From Combretum micranthum (taxonomy: Eukaryota > Streptophyta > Magnoliopsida > Myrtales > Combretaceae): a DNA stretch of 64,000 nucleotides. The position numbers were made by a program, and so were the translations under genes. The stretch spans positions 186,001 through 250,000 of the forward strand of contig JAMXBD010000363.1 in the NCBI GenBank assembly GCA_024138025.1, given 5' to 3'. Positions 23,455 through 34,829 of this stretch are shown here, one piece after another; positions within the stretch are counted from its first letter, which is position 1; each line of letters opens with the position of its first letter. Under the pieces are notes generated by a model, which saw only the letters and a list, made by a program, of their open reading frames with translations, made no database searches and was not told the origin of the DNA.

Positions 23455-25404
23455 CAAGTTGCGTGGAAGGAGTTATAGTAATGTCTTCAGTCAAAGGTGA
23501 AAATTTAAAAACTTCATGAAGTACAACAATCTTGGAGTTAGAGACAACAACAAAATTATAGATATTATGGTAGGAGAGCTCGTCTAGTTAAACATTGGTT
23601 TAATATTAGCAAATGAAGTTTAAGGGATTACAACAAAACATTACCTTACTTCCATTTTAACAAGCACCTTGACTCATCTACCCATAATTGACGACGATGC
23701 TCTACTTCTGTGCCACCAGCAACTTCGAGGATTTCTTTAGCCAGTTCTCTTAGTCGATCATGCATGTGCAACATATTATCACCATCTATTTTCATTAAAG
23801 ACAATGCTTCAATTTCTCCAGAGCTTCTCTGTGTGTGGCTTCCCACATAGGAAACACATCGTGTATGACAAATCGATTAGGAAAACAAACTATGCCAAGG
23901 AACATTTGTTTCTCATTATCGTCTAATGCTTGATAGGTGGTTAGCAACATTTGTTTCTTATCATAACCCATTTTTATCAAAGTATGTTGCCATTTTACCT
24001 TTATTTGGCCAAAACGAAAGGGATCCCATTATTTCAAGAAGCAAAGGAAGGCCTCGACACATGTCCACCACTCTGATTGAGTATTCTCTAAATGCATCTG
24101 GAGAACTAAGCCTTGTAAAGGCATTCTTGCAAGAAAGTTCCATAGATTGAGCAAAGCTTAGTTTACTTAATTCATATTTCAGGTTCACTTCAGGGGCACT
24201 AACAACACCTATGCTTCCAGTGGTCAATATTATATTACTACCAGGCCCTAAATGACTGCACAACATCCTCATCAATATTCTCATCTCAATCCTACTGTTA
24301 ATATCGTCTAGAACAATAAGCGCTTTCCTACCATGAAAAAATTGTTTGATTCTATTCATGCCTTTGGTGGAGCTATTTATTGTAGCTAATCCCTGTTCAA
24401 GAATAAGGGAGAAAAGTTTTTCTACGGAGACCTCCGTTGACATTATTGCCGATTGAATGTTGATGATTAAAGCTATGCTTGAGTTCGTTGTAGATGTATA
24501 AAAGTTTTTCTCTTGCTTTCTCCTTGATACTGATCAAGTGATCCATATGCATTCCTTTTTCTAGCCTTCCATTGAAATATATGCTGTGAGAATTCTTTAA
24601 CTCTATTTTAACTTGCTCAACTATAACTGTAGCGATCATGGCTAGATACCTGAAAAATAATTTAAAATTTGTGAGTTAATTTATACATTTCTACGGATTT
24701 ACAATTTTATGAGGTTTTCATTATTCAATACTTAGGTAAAATGGTTTACTCATAAACTTTGTTTTTAGTGATTTTGTAAACTTAAGATTACGTGGTTTTA
24801 TATAATTCTAGAAATTCTATTCTTTTCAATGTCATATAAAACTATCAACAGCTTACCAAATTGAGGCCAAAAACAAAAAGGATAGTGGAAACAAGATTGG
24901 ATTTATCATAACTAAAATTAATAAAATGATTCCAAAGAAACATTCTTCAGGCTTCAATTCAAGAATGTCAAAAGTTTTTTACATGGACACCCATCACCTC
25001 AATTTTTTTTTTTCCCTGTAAAACGGAATAAAAATATAAAGAATTTGGTTGAAATCGTTCTCTTCAAATAAATTTAAGCGAGTCTCTCATATGTCTTGAT
25101 ACTGATTTCAATAGCTAAGTAATTTTTAGAAACATTTTCTCTTACATACCTCATATCATCTATGACGAATCCTTTCATACTCGCAATATGTTCCAGAGCT
25201 TCCTTGCTGTAAGAAGCATAAAGACCTTTATCTAAGCTACCGTTAGGCTCAAGTAGAGATGATCTACAAAATTCTCCCTAGTATCCTCTCCTCTGAAGCT
25301 TGAAAAGACATCATTTTTCTCTTTTTTCCGGAAGGCTCAACAATTGTGGTTTGTATTGTATCATCATCGTCGATTGTCGTGCTTATTTGCAAAGAGCTTT
25401 CCAT
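23455..25404 (-). pseudogene. TN1: TIR-NB-ARC resistance-gene pseudogene
   Basis: Homologue of TN2 on the minus strand. Exon 1 (25404-25150) starts MESSLQISTTI, shifts frame in an A-run near 25313-25327, then reads NDVFSSFRGEDTRENFVDHLYLS and jumps straight to the TIR end (SMKGFVIDDM), losing about 100 residues. Donor AG|GTATGT is intact. Exon 2 (24649-about 23643) keeps the pre-NB segment but the P-loop is deleted: KAREK is followed directly by a piece matching YIFNQ. The frame then shifts; the next segment (24443-23961) has ALIVLDDINS (kinase 2), GSNIILTTGS (RNBS-B) and GLPLLLEIMG, then shifts again into QALDDNEKQMFLGIVCF and MHDRLRELAKEIL. The short exon 3 (about 23540-23455) has lost its AG acceptor. 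A dead copy: no ATP-binding loop and several frameshifts. Confidence 0.9.
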
Positions 25405-26880
25405 CTGATTAGACTGCCGTGTTTTTCAGGAAGGCAAATGTTACCCTTAGCCAATGTTAATCTACTCAATATGTGCTCATCTACTTAATTTAATTGGAAG
25501 TGTTTGTTGGCTTTTTAATATATAAACAACTTCATGCGTAATCTCCTTTCGTTAATGATGGAAACATATTGATTAGAAAAAAGAAAAAAAATTATAATTC
25601 CGGTTATTGTAAAACGGGTAAGGACAAAGCATATGGTTAGTTAAGAGCTTCTATTTCAAGCACATCCAGAATATTGAAATTCTAAAAAGTTTTTGTGAAT
25701 ATATTTGCAGCACATTTACGACCAAAAATAAACATAAGAATTATAATAGAATTAAAGTAAAATATGAACTATTGGAAAATGACGAAGTCTTATGCTCTTG
25801 TGAACGTTCACAAACAAGCAGGCATATAATGATGGGACATGTTATTTCCGTGATTTCATTAAACACCTTATGAGCATCGTTAAGGAAAGATCAAAGAGAG
25901 TAAATGGTGATTAGAGAAGTTAACGTGAGCATGGAATTGGGAACCGGTGATAGGGAGTAATAAGGAGGCGTAAGATTTGTGAGTGTTGGTTTGGGTTGTA
26001 CGATGACTATGTTTGGTTTATTACCGATGGGAGCTTGCCTAGTGTATGTTAGTGGTGTTGGTGGTATTAATGGGTTTTGGGATTCATCTATATGGTGTTT
26101 AGTCTATGGGTTGCAGTATCGACTAGTGGTTGTTATGTTTAAATTAGGGTTGTTGAAGGTGGCATGGCGGTTGCATTTGGGTTAGCTGTTTTAGGATTGA
26201 CAATTGGTGATGGCATTAGATACTCATCTAATGTTAATGTAGGAATGGTTTAAGGTTCCTGGTAGTGGTCAGTAATTAATGGTTGTTCTGGGTAAATTTG
26301 GCATTGTGGTAGAGGTGTTTGTGTGGGTTGTTGGTGTTCATCCAACGATTAGAGATCGGTGGCGGTTTGCTTGGTTCAAGTGGCTATGGTGTTTTTGAAT
26401 TTGATGATTGATGGTGTGATGGTGGTTGTTTAGTTTAGTGTTGGATAAAGTCGCGCACAATGGTAGTAGAATTTTTTGTTGAAGGAAATATGGGTAGGTA
26501 ATTGTTGGTGGTGTCCCAGTGGTGATGATGGTGGTTACGGTTATGCGTACATGGTTTTTGGTGTATCTAAGGCAACATAGTTGGTCTAAGTTTGGTTAGC
26601 CTTTCCCTTTTTTTTTTCTTTATTTATGGGAGAAGATGGAGGAATAGGAGAGAGAGAAAGAGAGGAGAGAGAAAGGAAATAAAAATATTTAAAAAACTAA
26701 AAAAATGCCAATGTGGAAAAAATTTAATTTTTTAATTAATTTTTCTTTCCACGTCAACTTTCGGTTGGAAAAGTGGCCAGAATTCGGCTAAAGGTATTTT
26801 AGGTTAAACTTTTAAAAAGTTTAGGTATTTTTGTGGTGTAAATTTTTTTAAATATATTTCTATAATAAACCAAAAAGTTC
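25405..26880. other. Upstream region of TN1, with a C-poor G/T-rich tract
   Basis: 25405-25520 resembles the 5' flanks of TN2 and TN3 ('ccgtgtttttcaggaaggcaaat', 'ttaatctactcaa'). 25930-26560 is strikingly poor in C and rich in GGT/TGG on the plus strand. It is followed by a purine run (26629-26680) and a segment with 'ccacgtcaactttcgg' and 'aagtttaggtatttttgtgg' that looks like a dispersed plant transposon end, family not named. No coding region supported. Confidence 0.45.
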
Positions 26881-28999
26881 ATGTACTATGAATGAAACTT
26901 ACCCAATTACAGAACTATCAATTCATTTACTTAAGGTATTCTGAAATGTAGGAATTAAAATTTCTTTCCCATTGTATATTGCTATTCTGATAGTTATAAT
27001 TAAGGACTGTGGTAGTGCTATATAAGAATTAGGGCACTTAAGAGATCTTCTCTAATAAAGCAAATTTTACTTAATTCCAATTTGTTCAAAATATCAAGCT
27101 ATGTGATATATTCCATAAGGATCTGTTTCTAGAAGTTGGTAATGAAAGTTAGTTTAGAATCTTATTTAACTAAAATTCTATTCTTTAATATCTGTAGAAT
27201 TATATGTATTTTTTTAAAAAAGAATTCTTTACATACTAAGCTTAACATTCTAATCAGTCTTACTGTATATTCCCACATTTCTTTAAGTTATAAAATTATT
27301 GGTTCATCATTCATCCAAGCCTTTTTATCTCTTATGGATCCTCTCTCCACAATTGCTTTATCTTTCCTTTGTCTTTGCTCACTTTCTTCTTCATAAACTC
27401 TATTTCTCTCTCAAGCATTGTTTCAAATAAAATTCTACTATTAGAAATTATCCAATACCCAAATAATGGGCATCCAAAATAATAAATCTATAAAAAAAAT
27501 TCAAAATTTGGGAGAAAAATAGAGTGAAGACGGCTTAGGTTTTGTATTACTAGAAAAACGTAGTCCGCTATTTGCCAAAGGGTGTACACATATAAGTAGG
27601 CTCAAAAAATACCAAAAATAGAAATGAAAACTATCAAAAATAGCAATGCCCAAAAACTTATAGACACAAAGCATATGAAAGAACAAATAAAATGTCACAG
27701 ACGACATATAAAACCAAAGTGTCTATAAAAAGTTATAAAAAAAAAAGCACAAATTTTCCTAAAATAAAAAGAAAGGAGCTATTTTGAGAGTCCAAATGAA
27801 GGAATTTCTCATAAAACCAACGTAGCTTATCGCCTAAGGTGGTGACTTCTTCCTATTGGCTCATATCCTTCAAGATAAAGACTTATATTTATAGAACTGC
27901 TACTAGCTAGCCTTTATCTGATTTTCTTAAGTATCTTTTAGTCACTTATATACCTCATCGGACATGGGGTATTTATAGTTTGATTCTACCATTAACTGTG
28001 AAAGTAGATAAACTCCAGTAAAGATATTTCCTTTTAATAGGTTAGCTTACTTGCCTAATATATTCGAGTGTTTATAACAAATAAAGATGAGAACAGTATG
28101 ATGCTATCAATCCCTAAGATAGCTCGACATTTCCTTATGAACATACAGTTAGGAGAAAATAACCCTAATCTAGTTTCAGTCAAATCAAATGATCAACCTG
28201 AAATAACAAGTTGATTCTTCTCTTACCTAAAGAGATAAACACAATAACAAAAAATTACAAAATAAAACAAATAACACCAAAAATTACTTGGAAAACCCTA
28301 ATTTGAGGAAAAACCATGGGACCAACAGTGCACAAATTTTTCACTATCAAATAATGAGATTACACAAACTTTTCTCACTCGATAACACCAGTGGATAAAT
28401 CAATCATCACCACGAACCGGTGGATTGCAACAGAAAGAGGCCTCTCTTTCTCTCTAGAATCTCTCTTTAGGATTTATGATAGCCTCTACTCCTCATACAC
28501 ATAAACCTTAGAACAAAAAAAGGAGTATTTACTTCAAAACCAAAGGGAAAGCACGAATTAAACATAGGCCGGCATGTAACAAATAAAGGCTGGCGGCTTT
28601 TTTAACTAGCATTGAAGATCGGCATTTCAACGCCAGTAGATACGCCAATGGCCTTGGTCGCTATACCGGTAGCGTACCCCCCTAGGCCGGCGGGGTTAGA
28701 GCCACCCTAGCCAATCTGTAGCTCTCAGCAAAAATTTGCCAATTTGAAGGCCAGCTATTGACGTGATGAAGGCCAACGGACTTTGTCTTCCCTATGTCAA
28801 CTTACAACAATCTAATCTTCCTTTAATGCAAAAACTCCTTGTTTCCAAGTCTTCTTCTAAGTATATGTTATATACCTAAGGTATCCTTGATTTCAATGTC
28901 TTCTAAATATATATAACATATATTTAGGATCTCTTTGGTTATAAACTCATATGAGTTAGATCTATAACCCAACAAACTCTCTCTCCAACTCATATAGGG

Positions 29000-31566
29000 G
29001 GTTTCATCATTCCTGTTATTCTTATGGCACCTCCCGTTTGATTGAACGCTCTCACAACTAATGTTTTCCTTGTACCTTGATGGTGAGCTCTTTTTGTCAG
29101 TCTTCAATTTGTATACCTTTTTTGTGCTTCAGTGGTCTCTTCCCTCAGGCAGTTTCACCAAATCATGTATATGATTCTCATACAAGGATTTTATCTCATC
29201 CTGTATGGCTTCTTGATAACACTCTGATTCTCTCTTGTTAAATAGCATCACATACTCATCTAGATTGTATCTTACTGATGGCCTTCTATCTCTTGAAGAT
29301 CTCCTTAACTCACTCTACTAATGAGGCTCATGGGGCTCTTCAACTGAATCTTCTATATCACCTCGATCATTATTAGAATCTTCAACGAAAGGCACTAGGT
29401 CTACACTAACTGAGATCTTATATGAGGATTTTGACCTCTTAGGTTTTTCTATATCTTCAATGGTTTATTCTTCAATAAAGACCACATCCCTACTCCTAAC
29501 AACCTTCTTGTCAGCTGGATCGCACAACCTGTAGCCATACTCATCATATGCATAACTTAGAAAAATACGTTCCTTTGATTTCATATCAAGTTTCCTTCTA
29601 TCATCCTTATGCACAATTGCCTTGAAACCAACACATGTAAGTGCTCATAGGAAGTACCTTTACTTGTCCAGAATGTCTCTAGGATATCTCCATCCAAAGC
29701 ATAAGAGAGGGATAGATTTACCAAATCAATACCTGTCTTCACCGCTTCATCCTAAAAGGATTTAGGCAACTTGGCATGAGATAACATACACTTTACTCTC
29801 AATGTGATAGTGCGATTCATCATCTTTGCAATGCCGTTTTGCTATGGGGTCTTTGGATCTATCTTTTCCAGTTTAATCCCATGTTCCTTGTAGTATTCCT
29901 CAAAAGGTCCTCTGTACTCATCACCATTGTCAGCTCTGACAGATATCAACTGTCTTCTAGTTTCTTTTTTCAACTCTAATGTGGAATTGCTTAAACACAT
30001 CCAACACTAGATCTTTGTAATTTAAAGCAAAAGCTTACAACTTCCTAGAGTGATCATCAATAAATGTAACAAAATAGAGAGCACCACCTACTATCCTATC
30101 GTTCATGTAACACACATCTGTGTGAACTAAATACAACACATGAGATTTCTTAGTAGGTGTATCTCTATGAAATGCAACCCTGTGTTGTTATCTAGCCAGA
30201 CAATCAATACAAGTTTTCAGATAAATACCCTGTGCATCAGGGAGAAGTTGTTTCTTGACAAGCATCTAGAGCCCTTTCTTGCTTATGTGACTAAGCTGCT
30301 TATGCCACAATTTCATAGAATTGTCATCAATCAGATTCACATCTCCTTTACTTAGCTTTGCTAACATTAAGTAAAGGGTATTGTTTTTCTTCCCTTTTGC
30401 CACAATGAGAGAGGCATTGATGAGCTTCCATTTTCCTTCACCAAAGTGGCTTTTACAGCCTTCATCATCAAGTTTTCCCATAGAGATAAGGTTCATGCGG
30501 ATATCTAGAATACGTCTAACATCCTTGAGAATGAGCCTGCAACTAGTGTTAGTCTTAAAACATTATTACCAATGCCAACTACTTTGGATATACCATCGTT
30601 TCCCATCTTGACATTGCCATAATCACCAGTAGTGTAAGAGGAGAAGAAATCATCATGTGAAGTCATATAAAAGGAGGCACCCAAGTCTATAACCCGATCA
30701 TTGTCATGACATGCAAAGCTAACACAATCTTCATCCTAGGAAACAATAATCTCATCATGTGTTGTTGTAGCAATTGTGTCTTCATCCCTTTCATCCTTTT
30801 CATCACCTTTATCATTACCCTGTTATCTCTTCTACAGTTTGCATTCTCTCTTAAAGTGCCCTGTCTTGTCACAATAAAAATATTTAACATTTTTCCTTCC
30901 TCTAGATTTAGATCTTCCCCTGGATATGCCTGATCTATCATTGTTATTAGATGAGCCTCTATTCTTGCTTCTACCATACCTTCCTTGCTTATCAGTAACA
31001 AGTGCCCCAGACTTGGAATCTGTATGAAGATCCTTTCTCCTAGCCTCTTCATTCATTAGGTTATCCTTCACCATTGCTATGGTGAGCTTTCTCTCTAGGG
31101 CAGAGTTTTTGATAGACACAACAAGTGTCTCCCAGCTGTGAGGCAAAGAACTCAACAACAATAGTGCCTAGATCTCATCATCAATCACCAGCTTCATGGC
31201 AGTCAACTGATTCACAAGCCCTTGAAAATCATTCAAGTGTTCTGCCATGTTAGATCCATCTTTGTATTTCAAATTGACTACTCTCGTAATCAAGGGAGTT
31301 TTATTCAAGGTAGCCTGCCTCTTATACATGGATTCCAACTTCTTCTATAGGACATTAGCCTTGGTTTCCTAGGCAACATGGTAATACACACTGTGATCAA
31401 CCCATTGTCGGATATATTCGAAAGTTTTCCTATACATGATTACCCAATCTATATCAGTTTCATCTATTGGATTCACACCATCACTTACTAAAGGCAAGTA
31501 TAGAGCTTTACAATACAATAAATATTCCATCATAGATTTCCAAATGGAGTAATTCGATGAATTCAC
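29000..31566 (-). pseudogene. Tork-type gag-protease-integrase remnant
   Basis: Minus-strand order: gag start NYSIWKSMMEYLLYCK (about 31555), gag body SLPHSWETLVVSIKNSA (31160), RNA-binding knuckle FYCDKTGHFKREC (about 30890-30850; the first Cys of the CCHC box is Tyr), protease region DLGASFYMTSH (about 30690; the usual D-S-G is D-L-G), pre-integrase MNLISMGKLDDEG to LWHKQLSHISKKGL (30496-30266), integrase FVTFIDDHSRKL (about 30080), then YGYRLCDPADKKVVRSRDVVF (29550) and the region before RT (about 29200). Ten or more stops or shifts. Motif style is that of Tnt1/Tork copia. Confidence 0.75.
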
Positions 31567-31634
31567 TTAATCACTGTTCCTGATGATTCTTCCACGTTTG
31601 CGCTACAATAAAACCCTAATTCTTTTTTTCCTAT

Positions 31635-31646
31635 GCTCTGATACCA
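31635..31646 (-). other. Primer-binding site (initiator tRNA-Met)
   Basis: The minus strand reads TGGTATCAGAGC, the standard copia primer-binding site, two bases from the start of the 5' LTR at 31649. It fixes the element's orientation as minus. Confidence 0.9.
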
Positions 31647-32459
31647 CTTATTGGGAGAAATAACCCTAATCCAATTTCAATCAAATCAAATGATCAACTT
31701 GAAATAACAAGTTAATTCTCCTCTTGCATAAAGCGATAAACACAATAACAAACAATTGTAGAATAAAGTAAATAACAACAGGATTTTCGTAGAAAACTCT
31801 GATTCGGGAAAAAACCACAGGGCCATCAATGCATAAATCTTCCACTATCAAATAACAAGATTACACATAATTTCCTCACTAGATAATGCTAGCGAATCAC
31901 TCAATTATCTCCACAAATCGATGGATTACAATAGGAATAGGCCTCTCTCTCTCTCTCTCTCTAGAATCTCTCTTTAAGATTTAGGATAGCCTCCACTCCT
32001 CATACACAAAAACCGTAGAACTAAACAAGGAATATTTATATCAAAACTAAAGGAAAAGCATGAATTAAACATAAGCTGGCACATGACAAATAAAGGTTGG
32101 CGACTTCGTCGACTGACATTGAAGATTGGTGTTCCAACCGGTGGGTACGCTGGCGACCTTGGCCACTATGCTGGTGGGATTGGAGCCAGCCCAGCTAATC
32201 TCGAGCTCTCGGTAAAAATTTACAAATTTGAAGGTCGGTTATTGACGTGATGAAGGTTGGCGGCCTTTGTCATCCCAATGCCAGCTTACAACAATCCAAT
32301 CTTCCTTTGACACAAGAAACTCCTTGTTTCCAAATCCTCTTTCAAGTATATGTCATATACTTCAAGTATCCTTGATTTCAATGTCTTCTAAATATATACA
32401 ACATATATTTAGAATCTCATTGGTTATAGATTCATATGAGTTAAACCTATAACCCAATA

Positions 32460-33610
32460 TATACTCAGGGGTCTTCCTAAGTTATTGTAGGCTTTTTTTT
32501 TAAGTCAACTCATGACCTAATTCTAAATAGATTAGCAATTTGGCCAACTAGTCGACCTATAGTCTAAAGAGGTTAGCTTTGGCCTAGGGGCCTATTACTA
32601 GAATTGCCTATCAATACTTATATACCAACACTTTTTATTGAAAGTTCGGCAAGGAGAGTAAAGCCCCCATATGGGCTCCCTAGGCCAATGTTTGGACTGT
32701 TTGAGATACGAAGTTGGAAGAGACCCCCTCTATCGAGTAATAAGAACAGATTGTGACCATGAGGATATTAAATCTTTCAGGAGTTCCCTTTGGAGTGAAG
32801 CATTGGAGCAAGCAAAAGAGAAAGAGAAAACACCCACGCTGAAGCGAACAATGAAGCTTTGATATGCTATTAATAGTAGCCCAAGCTGTCGAACAGAAGA
32901 CAGACCTTAGCTGGCAAACTACGCAGCCGTACCAGGAAAGGTATTTGAGTATCGAGTTGTTTTGTGCCGATACTCAAATGTAAAGACTGATTTTGGTAAA
33001 AATGAAAATGTTTTACTTTTTCTACAATTTTAATTTGTTCTATTTTATTAATTGGTTAATCAATATATCTAATATTTTTATTATATTAAATTAATTATTA
33101 TCGATTAATTGTAAGCACACCTGCCCTCTAACTAGCTTTAATGATTGTTATGATTTTACAAATATATCAAAATATAAGTCATGCTTTTGTAATTTTATTA
33201 ATAATTATGTGGAATGGCAGTCTACTACAACAACCACAAATGAAAGTACACAAATGTATATTTGTACCTCTTGTCTTAGACAGATGCAAAGAAAAAAGTA
33301 AAGATAAAAAGCACTCCACATGTTTTGGCATGTTAAATTATATTGGTTCAAATCCATGAGAAATAAAATAAAAATATTTTAGAAGTTAGAGTGAGATCCG
33401 TTGCTTTTAATTTGTCTCGGACAATTATCTAATTCAAGGCCATTAGAAAAAGGAAAAGGAAAAAGAAAAATACTCACTCACATATAAATATAATCTTTGC
33501 ACCCACTTAAAAACTAAAGGACTAATTTAGAGTTTAACGCAAGTGCCAACAGCAACATTTAGTACACAATTAATATCGTGCTCAACCAAAGTCAACAACC
33601 GCAGCTTTTA
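32460..33610. other. Duplicated intergenic block downstream of coiled-coil copy A
   Basis: No gene recognised. Most of it aligns with 51720-52900. Copy B has an extra insert of about 200 bp near 52314-52512 and about 800 bp between 52990 and 53800. Short open frames here are not conserved in the partner copy. Confidence 0.55.
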
Positions 33611-33612
33611 TT

Positions 33613-34410
33613 TTAAAAGTTTTGGAAGTGGAAACTAGTGCAAATGCTTACAAAAAGGCTCACCAAGATTACAACAATTACAAAATGATACGAATAACAA
33701 AAAGAAGTTAAATATTTAATCCTACTTTTTCTTTTGAGCAAACCTTTTATTTCGTGAAGAATGTGCAGAACTAGATCGTGATTTGTTTTAATTTTTTCCT
33801 CCAAAGTTGAGATATCATCAAAACTTGCTTGAGCTTCAAGCGGCTGATCTGTGCATCTTTTAAGGTCATCAGACAAAGCACTTAAAGCAGGAATGGCATT
33901 GGTCAACTTGGTCTCCAGGTGGTGTTTTTTTGCCTTCAATGATGCTAATTTGGCTTCCAACACAGCAATTTCTCTCTGTGTGTTTTGTAGAGCATCTTTG
34001 TCCATACCCAGCTCAAATTTTAGATTTTGGATCTCATCAGCTTGTGCCATTTGGACTTGCTTGCATCTATCAAAGGTATTTTTGGTAGATTGAATCTGAT
34101 TGAGATACTCCGGAGTCCTTGCAAAGGATGTCAAAGCACTACACAAAGCCGTCGACAACTCTATAGGAACTTCATGAAGTCCATTTGGTTGTCTCAAGCT
34201 TTCTAATGCTTGTAAGAAATTTCGAGAAGTAAAGTCAATATTACCTGCATTGGGAAGATTGATTTTCTTGATAAATGAATCCACCAAGGAAATGGCCGCT
34301 TGAGTAGATACAGGGCGATTTTCTTTCATTCTATGTTGGGGATGTGCCAACACAGGGTCAATTTCACCAAACAAATGATCCAAGTGTGCTACAGGATGGC
34401 TCTGGATGAA
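33613..34410 (-). pseudogene. Coiled-coil/tail-anchor protein, copy A, lacking exon 1
   Basis: Exon 2 only, open for about 265 codons from the acceptor CATCCAG (exon starts about 34410 with SHPVAHLDHLFGEI) to a stop at 33613. Contents match copy B: STQAAISLVDSFIKKINLPN, a long heptad-rich coiled coil (about residues 110-180 of the exon) and a C-terminal hydrophobic segment VVILVSLFVSICTSF followed by a short tail. The sequence holding exon 1 in copy B (54731-54940) is missing here: homologous flanks at 34470 and 34510 are about 40 bases apart against about 350 in copy B. Either a pseudogene with a still-open exon or a truncated product starting at an internal Met (34383). I do not recognise the family. 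Confidence 0.7.
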
Positions 34411-34829
34411 AAATAGTTAATATAGTATTAACAAATGTTGCAAATTCTAAAGGGCTAGCAATAATATGGTATCTTTTAACTAATTTAATATAGTATGATA
34501 TTTTTATTGGTATTTCAAATTGTGCCTTGATATGGACACTAGTTGTTAAAAGGGATAGGGAAGCGAGCAATTCTTGATCTCCCTATATGTGTATGTTTTG
34601 AAATGTTATAATCGATGCATAGAACTCTAAAATTTGGATTTTATAAAATCAGTTCGGATTGACATTTTCAGTTTCTAGTATTAAGTGCACAAACAATAAA
34701 CATAATAGCAGGTGCATAGGAATATTTTCAACAAGAACACTCAAAAACCAAAGATTCTATTCAACATCTTAAAGTTGAAACATCTTAAAGCTGCACTCAT
34801 CTTGCCCATACTCAATGGCAGGTTGGGAC

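Larger units (their letters stand above)
28147..32459 (-). mobile_element. Ty1/copia (Tork/Tnt1-like) with RT and RNase H deleted
   Basis: LTRs at 28147-28974 (828 bp, 3' LTR on the element's strand) and 31649-32459 (811 bp, 5' LTR) align throughout but differ by many, mostly transition-type changes. Flanks catac (28142-28146) and tatac (32460-32464) form a near-perfect 5-bp TSD. A primer-binding site matching initiator tRNA-Met lies two bases inside the 5' LTR. The internal part is only about 2.7 kb and runs gag, protease, integrase, then a short RT start before the 3' LTR, so most RT and all RNase H are deleted. Absent from the homologous site in the duplicated copy near 51710. Confidence 0.88.
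26881..34650. repeat. Segmental duplication, copy A (partner 50700-55150)
   Basis: Blocks in order match the partner: 26930-27110 with 50750-50920 ('gaattagggcac'), 27960-28080 with 51485-51590 ('gtatttatag', 'gtagataaactc'), 32460-32530 with 51715-51780, 32670-32870 with 51945-52150, 33120-33420 with 52610-52880, the coiled-coil gene (33613-34410 with 53859-54632), and 34505-34640 with 55040-55190. The Tork copia at 28147-32459 is present only in copy A, so it inserted after the duplication. Homology continues through the downstream flanks of the TN genes. Confidence 0.8.

Noticed and set aside
33851..34093. 80-codon plus-strand frame opposite the coiled-coil gene
   Set aside because: Antisense shadow of the minus-strand exon; no match in pattern to copy B's antisense.
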